A DNA stretch of 10,353 bases. Origin: Nitrososphaeraceae archaeon. GTDB taxonomy: Archaea > Thermoproteota > Nitrososphaeria > Nitrososphaerales > Nitrososphaeraceae. Below the pieces are notes generated by a model. It was not told the origin of the DNA, ran no database searches, and saw only the letters and a program-made list of their open reading frames with translations. A program made the translations under genes and the position numbers. Of the stretch, positions 1-6,444 are shown piece by piece. Positions within the stretch are counted from its first letter, which is position 1, and each line of letters begins with the position of its first letter. The stretch is from the NCBI GenBank assembly GCA_025936955.1, contig JAICSL010000032.1:1-10353 (forward strand), given 5' to 3'.

Positions 1-76
1 ATGATGCATGGTATGATGATGGGTGGCGGTGACATGATGCATGGTATGATGATGGGTGGCGGTGACATGATGCATG
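1..76 (+). repeat. 33-bp perfect tandem repeat, two copies plus a 10-base partial third
   Basis: Bases 1-33 and 34-66 are identical. Bases 67-76 repeat the first ten bases of the unit before the sequence diverges. The unit is 11 codons long, so copy-number change keeps the reading frame. The array may extend upstream of the window. Confidence 0.95.
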
Positions 77-111
77 ATGGACCAGGAATGAGTAAATCAT
101 GGAGTCCATAG
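1..111 (+). CDS. C-terminal end of a Met/His/Gly-rich protein (5' end outside the window)
   Basis: The first frame is open from the window edge to a TAG at 109-111 and gives 36 residues. The tail is two perfect copies of an 11-residue unit, MMHGMMMGGGD, then MMHDGPG and a short end, SKSWSP. Dense Met and His with Gly spacers is the kind of composition found in copper- or other soft-metal-binding tails of exported proteins. That family link is general knowledge, and metal binding here is inference. The body of the gene lies upstream and cannot be seen. The frame begins with ATG at base 1, but that Met is the first residue of a repeat unit, so it is probably not the start codon. A hairpin plus T-run follows the stop (135-174), which supports a real 3' end. 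Confidence 0.6.
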   Translation: MMHGMMMGGGDMMHGMMMGGGDMMHDGPGMSKSWSP

Positions 112-562
112 AAATAAGGTAAGAAAGCAAGCAAATCTTATACAAACACTGTAAGATCACCATTTTATTTTTTTCCAGTTCTCAAAATTTTGTTTTACTT
201 TTTATTTAGTTACTACTAGCAATGTTTGATCTTGATTCATGTTGGAGCATGCTACTTTTTTTAGTTTTTTTAGAATATGAAATAGCTGGTTTAAAACCCA
301 ATCTAAAATTTTGAAAAGATTAGTAACTTATATTTTTTAATATTTGAACTGACTCGTAGAATCAATTTGATAGCAAAAACATTCTAAATCAGATCAACGG
401 TCGGGAAACATTGTAACGGTAATGCTCTTTCTCCATTCTATCTTTGGGTCTATTATGTCAAATTTGGTACATGTGCTCTCGTTCTTTATTTTATCTTGTC
501 TTAAATGGAGCATCAGAAAAGAAATTAACTAAAATACTCTATTCTCTTTTTGTATATCTGTA
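112..562. other. Gene-poor AT-rich interval
   Basis: Apart from the terminator at 135-174 I see no supportable gene here. The sequence is AT-rich with short T-tracts. Both flanking genes end toward it (the plus-strand gene at 111, the minus-strand gene at 563), so it is a convergent intergenic region where no promoter is needed. Minus-strand T-rich sequence around 510-530 could end the SRPBCC transcript. Confidence 0.5.
135..174 (+). terminator. Hairpin plus T-run terminator after the Met/His-rich gene
   Basis: Bases 135-142 pair with 150-157 (eight pairs, one a T-G wobble) around a 7-base loop. A T-rich tract ending in seven T residues (168-174) follows ten bases later. Archaeal termination mainly needs the T-tract. 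The position just after the stop at 111 fits a terminator for that gene. Confidence 0.5.
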
Positions 563-958
563 TTATCTTTGTCTTTCCATCAAACCGTTCACATATCCTG
601 TCTCAAGCATCAATAATGCATATAGGATATTTGCAATATGTGTATTTACTATTGATTCTACTACCGGGTCATTTGTTATGTTTGTGCTAGTAGTGTATAT
701 TATCTCAGTAGTATTGCTCTGCACTACTTTCAATTTGAAAATCTCTTTGATTTGTATTTGAGAGTCGTGAGTTGTTGTTGTAAATTGCAATTTGCTGTTT
801 GCTTTATTATTATTATCATTATCATTATTACTTGTTAGCCTCCTTGTAACACCAATAAAGAATTCAGGAAAAAGTTGTTCGAGGCGTGTATCTTTAAGAC
901 CACGATAAATGACATTAGCTGGAACACGTAAAGAAATATGTTTGCTTATCGATGACAT
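563..958 (-). CDS. Small SRPBCC (START/polyketide-cyclase-like) family protein
   Basis: The 131-residue product starts with ATG at 956-958. The N-terminus (ISLRVPANVIYRGLKD, residues 8-23) has the look of SRPBCC proteins, where a first beta strand and short helices precede a hydrophobic ligand cavity. A polar, Asn/Asp-rich loop (about 43-52) is followed by beta-like stretches and a C-terminal helix (about 101-127), again the usual order. SRPBCC proteins bind hydrophobic ligands or act as chaperone-like partners, and no specific ligand can be read here. The start overlaps the end of a zinc-finger ORF on the same strand by 13 bases, so the two are probably one transcript with coupled translation. 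No separate TATA box is obvious before this start. The overlapping plus-strand frame (444-761) is taken as its antisense shadow. The fold call is moderate. Confidence 0.65.
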   Translation of the reverse strand: MSSISKHISLRVPANVIYRGLKDTRLEQLFPEFFIGVTRRLTSNNDNDNNNKANSKLQFTTTTHDSQIQIKEIFKLKVVQSNTTEIIYTTSTNITNDPVVESIVNTHIANILYALLMLETGYVNGLMERQR

Positions 959-1104
959 ACTAGAACCCTTTTGCTAAATAGAATAACCTCCCATTTTGGG
1001 CAGTAAAATGTCAAAAATGTGATATCTGAGTAATGCTCATCAAAGTGATCTGCCTTCATATCTTCTGATTGAAAATTCTGCTTACAATAAGGACACTTGG
1101 GCAT
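946..1104 (-). CDS. 52-residue C2H2 zinc-finger protein
   Basis: Reading the minus strand from ATG at 1102-1104 gives a 52-residue protein ending at TAA (946-948). It begins MPKCPYCKQNF and carries C4, C7, H20 and H24, which is the classical C-x2-C-x12-H-x3-H spacing. A following segment, FYCPKW (33-38), looks like half of a zinc ribbon whose second Cys would sit where W38 is. C2H2 microproteins in archaea are usually assigned to DNA, RNA or protein binding; the target here is unknown. A TATA-like box (1126-1135) lies about 26 bases before the ATG and no Shine-Dalgarno site is visible, which fits a leaderless transcript. The last 13 bases overlap the SRPBCC gene, suggesting a bicistronic unit. 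The exact finger spacing makes a chance ORF unlikely. Confidence 0.7.
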   Translation of the reverse strand: MPKCPYCKQNFQSEDMKADHFDEHYSDITFLTFYCPKWEVILFSKRVLVCHR

Positions 1105-1125
1105 GCAAATTTGACTCTTATTGTT

Positions 1126-1135
1126 ACATATAAGT
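1126..1135 (-). promoter_or_regulatory. TATA-like box for the zinc finger/SRPBCC unit
   Basis: The minus strand reads ACTTATATGT. Its centre is about 26 bases upstream of the zinc-finger ATG, so transcription would begin at or next to the start codon, as in archaeal leaderless genes. Confidence 0.5.
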
Positions 1136-1220
1136 TATAATCTTCTGGCTCAATTCATATTAGCACGTAATTATGATGTCCTGTATGCTCTGAATAACTT
1201 TGATGTATGTTATCTCATTC

Positions 1221-3128
1221 TCAAATATAGTCTAACAATGTTTTTTGTTGAGATGGATTTTTCTTTTTTTCCGATCTTACTAGATTTGATATTTTAATAC
1301 CAACTTTTCTAAAACCTATCTCGGTCTTATTATTAGTATTGTCATTGAAGCTGAATCTATCTACAAGCTCTTCCAAAACAGATGCAATGCTCTCTCTGTC
1401 ATCACGCAAGTTTGAAAATGAAATTTCTCTTGTCTCAATTGAAAAGTCAGATCTAACTAGTTTGACTCCTACAGTTTTAAATAAGTATCCATGTCTTTTT
1501 ACTCTTCCGTAGACTTCGTCTACTAAAATGTTTAGATATTGAAGAATTTTTATTTTCTCTTTTGTAGAACGATCCAAAGTTTGCTCAGTACTTATAGAGA
1601 TATTGTCTTCTCTAGGAGATACAATGTCGTTATCTCTACCGTTAGCGACTTGCCACATCCAAAGCCCATTCTTTTTGCCAAATCTATCCATCAAACTTTG
1701 AACATCACATTTAGCCAGCTGACCTATAGTTTTAATACCCATTTCTTCCTTTAGAGCCTGCTGAGTCTTTGTGCCTATACCGGCTATTCTGTCTACCTCT
1801 AGATTCTCAAGGAACATTTGTAGCTTGTCTGCATAAATAATAGTGAGTCCGTCAGGTTTTTTGAAATCAGAGGCTATTTTCGCAGTTGATTTTGTAGAAG
1901 ATACTCCTATAGACGATAACAATCCGCATTGCTGCTTTATTGCGTCTTTGATTTTGCCAGCATATTCTTCTACACTGATATTATTCTCTTCTGCAAATAA
2001 TTTTTTTGTGCAATCCAAATATGCTTCGTCTATACTGGTCTGCTCCAATACATCTGCATATTCTTCTAATAGTCTCATAACTTTCTGCGATACTTGCTGA
2101 TAATATGCTTTATCTACAGGATTTAGAATCATTTGAGGACATAATTGCTTTGCATAAAAAAGAGACATAGCTGATCTGACTCCATATGTTCGTGCTTCAT
2201 ATGAGCATGACGCAACAGCCCCTCTGGTTATCTTGTCTTTGGTTTCGTCAGTCATAATAACAGCATGAGGTTTTCCTTTCAATGTTGGATCCCTCAGCTC
2301 TTCACATGATGGAAAAAATGAATTAAGGTCTACATGCATTATTGATTTACCAGTCCATTGTCTATGGCCATATTCTTTCTCCGGCAAATCTAATAGTCTT
2401 AAAATACAATTTGCCCTCGAAGGATTATTAACAACTATTATTGCAGTGTCAAGAGGTTCTGCTTGTTGGTGGTTATTTCTTGTTTTTCCATAATCATTGT
2501 TTGTCTCTATTACTTTTTCCTTTACTTTGCTAATCCACTTTTCTTCATTATTTAATCCATTAATCCTAAGGTACAAAAAATCAGCTGTGACAACAGGATA
2601 AGAATAGCGACTACTAAACTCAGACCAAACTACAGCTGCATTGTGCCTACTTAAGAGATTATATGTTAAATCCTGAAACCAAGATGTGTGTTTGAATTCA
2701 AATGCAACTGAAAATCCATGATAGGTACAGGTATGCAATATGTTGTCTAGCCATTCTCTTCCATTATTTCCCAAAGTTGTCTGGGATTCAATAACCACAG
2801 CTAAGGTCTTCTCTTCTAAAGGTGCAAGTTCTTCAAGGAAATCACCCATTTTCATTACATCTTGTATAATTTGTTTTGGTAGCTTTATGGCAAAACGAAA
2901 ATTCCCAGAAGTACTCTCAGCCCATTTTTTGAAAAGCAATTTGTTAGGAAGCCTGCTACTATTAGTATTTGTATAAGCAGGAGAAGTGGTTCTATTCAAA
3001 TCTACTTCAGTGAAATCAAAAACCTTGGAGTAGTATGATAGATAATCATTGGAACGCAATGTGACCTGATAGAATTCTGGTGACCATGTCGGATTCTGCC
3101 ATCCTTTACATCCAACATAATACTTCAA
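1221..3128 (-). CDS. DUF72 domain fused to a Dpo4-type Y-family DNA polymerase
   Basis: A 635-residue fusion. Residues 1-245 are a DUF72 (YecE/COG1801) domain: YYVGCKGW at 3-10, FEFKHTSW at 143-150 and VVTADFLYLRING at 179-191. DUF72 has a TIM-barrel-like fold and no established reaction. Residues 262-635 are a Y-family translesion polymerase: palm motif MHVDLNSFF with D267 (Dpo4 D7 equivalent) and F272 as probable steric gate; SIDEAYLD with D367 and E368 (Dpo4 D105/E106); a helix-hairpin-helix thumb around IAGIGTKTQQALK (448-460); and a little-finger domain to about 615. The tail QKTLLDYI (628-635) matches a PCNA-binding PIP box, Q-x-x-L-x-x-Y-I. All catalytic residues are present, so lesion bypass is likely. 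The start is TTG at 3126-3128, since an in-frame TAG lies three codons upstream and the conserved DUF72 motif begins at residue 3. A TATA-like box is at 3199-3210. Monodomain Dpo4 proteins are about 350 residues, so the N-terminal domain is an addition. Confidence 0.93.
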   Translation of the reverse strand: MKYYVGCKGWQNPTWSPEFYQVTLRSNDYLSYYSKVFDFTEVDLNRTTSPAYTNTNSSRLPNKLLFKKWAESTSGNFRFAIKLPKQIIQDVMKMGDFLEELAPLEEKTLAVVIESQTTLGNNGREWLDNILHTCTYHGFSVAFEFKHTSWFQDLTYNLLSRHNAAVVWSEFSSRYSYPVVTADFLYLRINGLNNEEKWISKVKEKVIETNNDYGKTRNNHQQAEPLDTAIIVVNNPSRANCILRLLDLPEKEYGHRQWTGKSIMHVDLNSFFPSCEELRDPTLKGKPHAVIMTDETKDKITRGAVASCSYEARTYGVRSAMSLFYAKQLCPQMILNPVDKAYYQQVSQKVMRLLEEYADVLEQTSIDEAYLDCTKKLFAEENNISVEEYAGKIKDAIKQQCGLLSSIGVSSTKSTAKIASDFKKPDGLTIIYADKLQMFLENLEVDRIAGIGTKTQQALKEEMGIKTIGQLAKCDVQSLMDRFGKKNGLWMWQVANGRDNDIVSPREDNISISTEQTLDRSTKEKIKILQYLNILVDEVYGRVKRHGYLFKTVGVKLVRSDFSIETREISFSNLRDDRESIASVLEELVDRFSFNDNTNNKTEIGFRKVGIKISNLVRSEKKKNPSQQKTLLDYI

Positions 3129-3198
3129 ATTACGCTATTCGCACCCGCTATTCTACTATCATGATATCGAAAAATCATACAAGCTAAAAAATGTTGTC

Positions 3199-3210
3199 TA
3201 TATATTAAAA
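3199..3210 (-). promoter_or_regulatory. TATA-like box upstream of the DUF72-Dpo4 gene
   Basis: The minus strand reads TTTTAATATATA. It is about 75 bases before the TTG start, so a start site about 26 bases downstream would leave a leader of roughly 45-50 bases. No better TATA match lies nearer. An SOS-type operator is not visible. Confidence 0.4.
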
Positions 3211-3384
3211 ATAAATATGGAATATAGTAAGTAAGAAGATTATTGACTGTTCTATAGTTTTACTATGAGAATAATTTTTTTAGCACTAATATCTGTTATC
3301 ACTGACTTGACCGCTCCATCGATAGCTATAACGTATAAGCCCAAATTATTGCCAAATTTGATTCATATTATCTTGAAGTCATTC

Positions 3385-3978
3385 TCATATCTCCTTTATC
3401 CTGATATTTTTAAATGAAACATGAGAGTCTATATCATGATTTTGGATTCCAATATAGCCTTCGGTTAACCTATTGCCGATGAATTCTGGTACTACTTTTT
3501 CACTATTCAATATAACGCTATATTTTTGATTTGTTGCCTCTATCTCAAAGGTATTCCATTCACCTATTGGTTTCGATCGCTGATTTGAAGGAGCAGCAAA
3601 GTTGTATATTGCCCCTGTTTTATGAAGAGGATTGCCATCAGGCAACGCCAAATCATCTATTTGAATCTCATATCCTTTATTAACAGCGATCCAAGGATCG
3701 TTGTCTGGATTTGGAAATCTAATAAATACTCCAGAATTGTCATTTTTACGATTAACCTTCCAATCAATCTTTAGTACAAAATCCTTGTATTTCTTTTTCG
3801 TATACCATAGTAATCCCATTCCTCCTTCAGATCTCACTGATTTATTATATTCGATAATTACAAATTTTCCTGGACCGGCCATACACCAGCCATCTATACT
3901 TTGGCCATTGAACAGATATGTGAATCCATTATCGTCGTTATTATCACTCATATCACGATTATTGTTGATGCTGAGCAT
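3385..3978 (-). CDS. DUF1080 protein (3-keto-disaccharide hydrolase-like, concanavalin fold)
   Basis: A 197-residue protein with the DUF1080 signature set: LFNGQSIDGW (22-31), NSGVFIRFP (81-89), GYEIQIDD (102-109), TGAIY (121-125), GEWNTFEI (139-146) and GYIGIQNHD (174-182). The family has a LamG/concanavalin-like beta-sandwich; some bacterial members cleave 3-keto-glycosides, and most are exported. This copy has no signal peptide: the N-terminus MLSINNNRDMSDNNDDNG is polar, so it appears cytoplasmic. The start could be M1 (3976-3978) or M10 (3949-3951); a minus-strand TTATAAT-like element at 4016-4023 is compatible with M1 after a short leader. The length is that of a single domain. The neighbouring polymerase gene lies downstream on the same strand with its own spacing, so the two are probably not an operon. 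The family call is firm, the substrate unknown. Confidence 0.88.
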   Translation of the reverse strand: MLSINNNRDMSDNNDDNGFTYLFNGQSIDGWCMAGPGKFVIIEYNKSVRSEGGMGLLWYTKKKYKDFVLKIDWKVNRKNDNSGVFIRFPNPDNDPWIAVNKGYEIQIDDLALPDGNPLHKTGAIYNFAAPSNQRSKPIGEWNTFEIEATNQKYSVILNSEKVVPEFIGNRLTEGYIGIQNHDIDSHVSFKNIRIKEI

Positions 3979-4071
3979 TCTATATTATTATTATTTGGTC
4001 ATTTTCATTCCCTCAATTATAATGAATTATGTTAAAAAACAATATATCATTGCATTTAGTATGATGCTGGC

Positions 4072-4290
4072 CTATTTGCTAGGTGAAGATTTCCAATTAT
4101 CTTTAATTTGTGGAGATTTTCCTCCTTTCAATTTTTGTATATAGTATATATTGAGAGTGCTGCAATACTTCCCTGACCAGCGGATATTCAAGCCTGTTTA
4201 TATGACATCTGCAGCGTCACCAGCTGCAAATACTCCTGTCTTGATTTAGATCTTTGGGTAAAACAACTTGTCAATTTCTTTGGTAATGGG
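4072..4290 (-). pseudogene. Decayed C-terminal remnant of a thioredoxin reductase (trxB-like)
   Basis: The minus strand carries the diagnostic C-terminus of the TrxR/FAD family, scattered over three frames. One frame gives LPKDLN, a second IKTGVFAAGDAADVI (encoded by about 4201-4245, containing the FAD-binding GD motif), a third YKQA, a TGA, then ISAGQGSIAALS, and a final frame IQKLKGGKSP ending at TAG (4072-4074). At least three frameshifts and internal stops separate them. In intact TrxR these pieces are consecutive. The FAD- and NADPH-binding cores upstream are absent: the next gene begins at 4399 on the opposite strand. It is a dead fragment, perhaps cut off when the MBL gene arrived. The upper boundary is approximate. 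Confidence 0.75.
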
Positions 4291-4361
4291 TAGTAATAAT
4301 TCTCATATTAGTAAACTATATTGGCTTTCCTAATTCACACCTGCAAGTATCATATCATCAA

Positions 4362-4371
4362 GCTTATATCC
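4362..4371 (+). promoter_or_regulatory. TATA-like box for the MBL-fold gene
   Basis: The plus strand has a TTATAT core at 4364-4369, about 32 bases before the ATG at 4399. This predicts a near-leaderless transcript and supports that ATG over the TTG at 4321, which lies upstream of the promoter. Confidence 0.45.
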
Positions 4372-4398
4372 TTTCTCTTGATACGCATTCATAGTCAA

Positions 4399-5586
4399 AT
4401 GAATAACAGACAAAAAACAAATAAGTTGTGGATGATATCAGGAACAATACTAGTAATTTTATTTGTGTCATCCAGCGCTGTTAACAGTTCTATACTGCCT
4501 GTGCCAACTCAGACTACAAAAGCCATGTCTTCTCCAGAAAATAAAGAAAATGAAGAGACTGCTTATCTTAAATTTGTATCCCAAACATTAAACGAATCTA
4601 ATAGTAATAACAAAAACTCTACTTCCGGTACAACCCAAATACCTGAAGCAGCTAAAGGACCTCCAATACCTGCAAAAGGATATCTAGTACAAGAGATCCG
4701 TGATCATCTGTATTGGGTTACCGATGGCTCCTACAATACAATGTTTCTAGTAACTGATAAGGGTGTTGTAGCGATTGATGCTCCTCCTTCTATTGGTAAA
4801 AACTATCTCAAAGCCATAGCAGAAGTGACAGACAAGCCAATTACATATGTGATTTACAGTCATGCTCATTTAGACCATATAGGTGCCGCAGGGATATTCC
4901 CAAAGAATGCAACTTTTATAGCTCAGGAAGAGACAGCAGCTGAGCTGCAAAGAGCCACAAGCATAGCCAAAAATGCTTCTACGGTGCCTCCAATACCTAC
5001 AGTGACATTTACCAAGAACTACACACTGCAAATTGGAAATCAATCACTAAAGTTAGATTATTATGGTGTCAATCATCTGCCTGGAAATATCTTTATTTAC
5101 GCTCCAAATCAAAAGGTACTGATGCTAGTAGATATCATATTTCCTGGATGGGTTCCGTTTCCATATTTGGCAATAGCTAAGGATACTGAAGGCTTTATCA
5201 AAGCTCATGACATAGCCCTAAACAACTATGACTTTGATACAATTGTCGCTGGGCACCTCACTAGACTTGGAACAAGGAATGATGTAATAGTACAAAAGGA
5301 ATTTGTTTCTGATTTGGAAAAGGCAGCAGGCAAAGCGAACCAGGAGGTCCTTTTTAGCAATATTGCAAGCCAAGTAGGACGTTTCGATAATCCATGGCTG
5401 ATTTTCTCAAAGTATATAGATGCAGTTAACGAAAACTGTGTGAATAGCATGATGCCTAAATGGGAAAATAAGCTTGGCGGAGCGCAGCAGTTCATGTCAA
5501 CCCATTGCTTTACTATGGCTGAATCTGGGAGAGTTGATCCTACAGTGATGGCATTACTCCAAAACAGTACGTTTGTATCTAAATGA
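4399..5586 (+). CDS. Exported metallo-beta-lactamase-fold hydrolase
   Basis: From ATG 4399 the product is 395 residues. A charged start (NNRQKTNK) and hydrophobic segment (about 10-28, LWMISGTILVILFVSSSAV) form a signal peptide or membrane anchor, followed by an Asn/Ser/Thr-rich linker (about 48-81), typical of surface proteins. The MBL domain starts near 92. Zinc ligands are visible: HAHLDH gives H155, H157, D159 and H160; then H226 (NHLPGN), D245 (MLVDIIF) and H286 (AGHLTR). The full two-metal set is present, so it should be an active hydrolase. About 100 further residues, including two Cys, follow. Substrate cannot be told: the class includes lactamase-like, thioesterase and quinoprotein-relay enzymes. 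An in-frame TTG at 4321 would add 26 residues but precedes the TATA box. The gene stands alone, flanked by remnants on both sides. Confidence 0.88.
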   Translation: MNNRQKTNKLWMISGTILVILFVSSSAVNSSILPVPTQTTKAMSSPENKENEETAYLKFVSQTLNESNSNNKNSTSGTTQIPEAAKGPPIPAKGYLVQEIRDHLYWVTDGSYNTMFLVTDKGVVAIDAPPSIGKNYLKAIAEVTDKPITYVIYSHAHLDHIGAAGIFPKNATFIAQEETAAELQRATSIAKNASTVPPIPTVTFTKNYTLQIGNQSLKLDYYGVNHLPGNIFIYAPNQKVLMLVDIIFPGWVPFPYLAIAKDTEGFIKAHDIALNNYDFDTIVAGHLTRLGTRNDVIVQKEFVSDLEKAAGKANQEVLFSNIASQVGRFDNPWLIFSKYIDAVNENCVNSMMPKWENKLGGAQQFMSTHCFTMAESGRVDPTVMALLQNSTFVSK

Positions 5587-5701
5587 GTTAACGTACTCTT
5601 AATTTATTTTTCTTATGGCTAAATTTGATTAATTATTTATTTTATGTCATGTTGTTACTAAACAGGATTAGCATAATTAGTACCTTATTATGGCCTGCGA
5701 A

Positions 5702-6109
5702 CTACTTCTTGATTGTTCGATAGAGTTTATTAAATTTTTGATAGGATCTGGAATCTCTAGTCAATTGATACATTTTTCATGAATTTATCCTCGTAGTATA
5801 GGGCAATTACAGGTTTTATGTGCTCTATTATCTTCTTATCACGAATGACTTTTTCATTGATCATAAATGATAGCGAGTTCACACTGTTAAATGTCTTAGA
5901 ATACCATTGACTTATAGTATCATTATATTGAGATCCTGAAGGTATTTTAGCTAGCTCGAGATCCAAATTTCTTAGTTCATTGAAAATATTATTTGATAAT
6001 GTTATCTGATCTAGTCTCTTTGTACGCCTAATGTCACAATGGTAAAGAATAATGCCATTGCATATATTCCAGCGCTAATAATTTGGATATATTTTGCTGA
6101 TGTGACCAT
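5702..6109 (-). pseudogene. Frameshifted small membrane-anchored protein
   Basis: On the minus strand, ATG at 6107-6109 opens MVTSAKYIQIISAGIYAMA followed by LFFTIVT, a transmembrane helix. The frame then hits TAG. A one-base shift near 6029-6032 restores RRTKRLDQITLSNNIFNEL and a soluble alpha-helical region that stays open to TAG at 5757, ending KNVSID. A further shift would add a plausible tail, SYQKFNKLYRTIKK, ending at 5702-5704. A single TM helix followed at once by basic residues and helices is a coherent design across the break, so I read one original gene of about 135 residues. The frame alone from a TTG at 5964-5966 (69 residues) would be an N-terminally truncated piece. A sequencing indel is the main alternative. 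No function recognised. Confidence 0.6.
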
Positions 6110-6130
6110 ATATTGATTTAGAATAGAATG

Positions 6131-6138
6131 ATTTTAAG
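6131..6138 (-). promoter_or_regulatory. Possible TATA-like element for the frameshifted membrane-protein gene
   Basis: The minus strand reads CTTAAAAT about 25 bases before the ATG at 6107-6109. This is the spacing of a leaderless archaeal gene and supports that ATG as the original start. The match itself is weak. Confidence 0.3.
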
Positions 6139-6259
6139 TAGATTGTCAAGATATTGGAGCATCATAACATTACTTTTAAACTTCCATTTTGTATGATTAT
6201 GTTCTTCAATATTCTGTATTGCTGATAAATTAACATATCTAAAACATCAATGCACTGTA

Positions 6260-6270
6260 TTTATATAAAA
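6260..6270 (+). promoter_or_regulatory. Strong TATA box before the 41-residue ORF
   Basis: TTTATATAAAA is the best TATA-box match I noticed in the window. Its centre is about 30 bases upstream of the ATG at 6295, so a transcript would start at or just before that codon. Confidence 0.55.
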
Positions 6271-6294
6271 GATTTAAATCTTGGGAAGATATTA

Positions 6295-6420
6295 ATGCAA
6301 GAAAATGATCAGAAAGTAAAGTTTTTGGATTATTATGTATTAGCGCCATGTGTGTTGTGTACTTTACATCAGCAATGTCATATTCAGTACTGGCTAACGC
6401 AAAGCAGAACAAGACATTAA
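6295..6420 (+). CDS. Possible 41-residue Cys/His-rich microprotein
   Basis: ATG at 6295-6297 opens a 41-residue frame to TAA at 6418-6420. The centre reads CVLCTLHQQCH (residues 19-29), a CxxC followed by His, Cys and His, which could hold a metal ion. The N-terminus is polar (MQENDQKVKF). The main support is the strong TATA box 30 bases upstream, at the leaderless spacing seen for other genes here. Against it: the ORF is short, I recognise no family, and it lies among broken genes, so it could be the front of a truncated gene or a promoter left behind for the hydrolase remnant that starts 24 bases after its stop. Confidence 0.35.
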   Translation: MQENDQKVKFLDYYVLAPCVLCTLHQQCHIQYWLTQSRTRH

Positions 6421-6444
6421 TGCAACCTCAAGGAGTACAAAGCT

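Noticed and set aside
444..761. 105-residue plus-strand open frame rich in hydrophobic residues
   Set aside because: It lies largely antisense to the SRPBCC-like gene, has no promoter or recognisable domain, and AT-rich antisense frames often look membrane-like.
3265..3417. 50-residue plus-strand frame with a hydrophobic start (MRIIFLALISVI)
   Set aside because: No TATA box at the right distance, it runs into the 3' end of the DUF1080 gene on the other strand, and no family is recognised.
3701..4144. 147-residue plus-strand open frame
   Set aside because: Antisense to the DUF1080 gene and the trxB remnant, both of which have clear family motifs.
4321..4398. N-terminal extension of the MBL protein from a TTG
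   Set aside because: It would place the start upstream of the TATA-like box at 4362-4371 and put 26 residues, including a second hydrophobic stretch, before a standard signal peptide.
5696..5708. 13-base sequence TGCGAACTACTTC repeated at 9217-9229
   Set aside because: A single shared 13-mer is about what chance allows in a window of this size, and the surrounding bases do not match.
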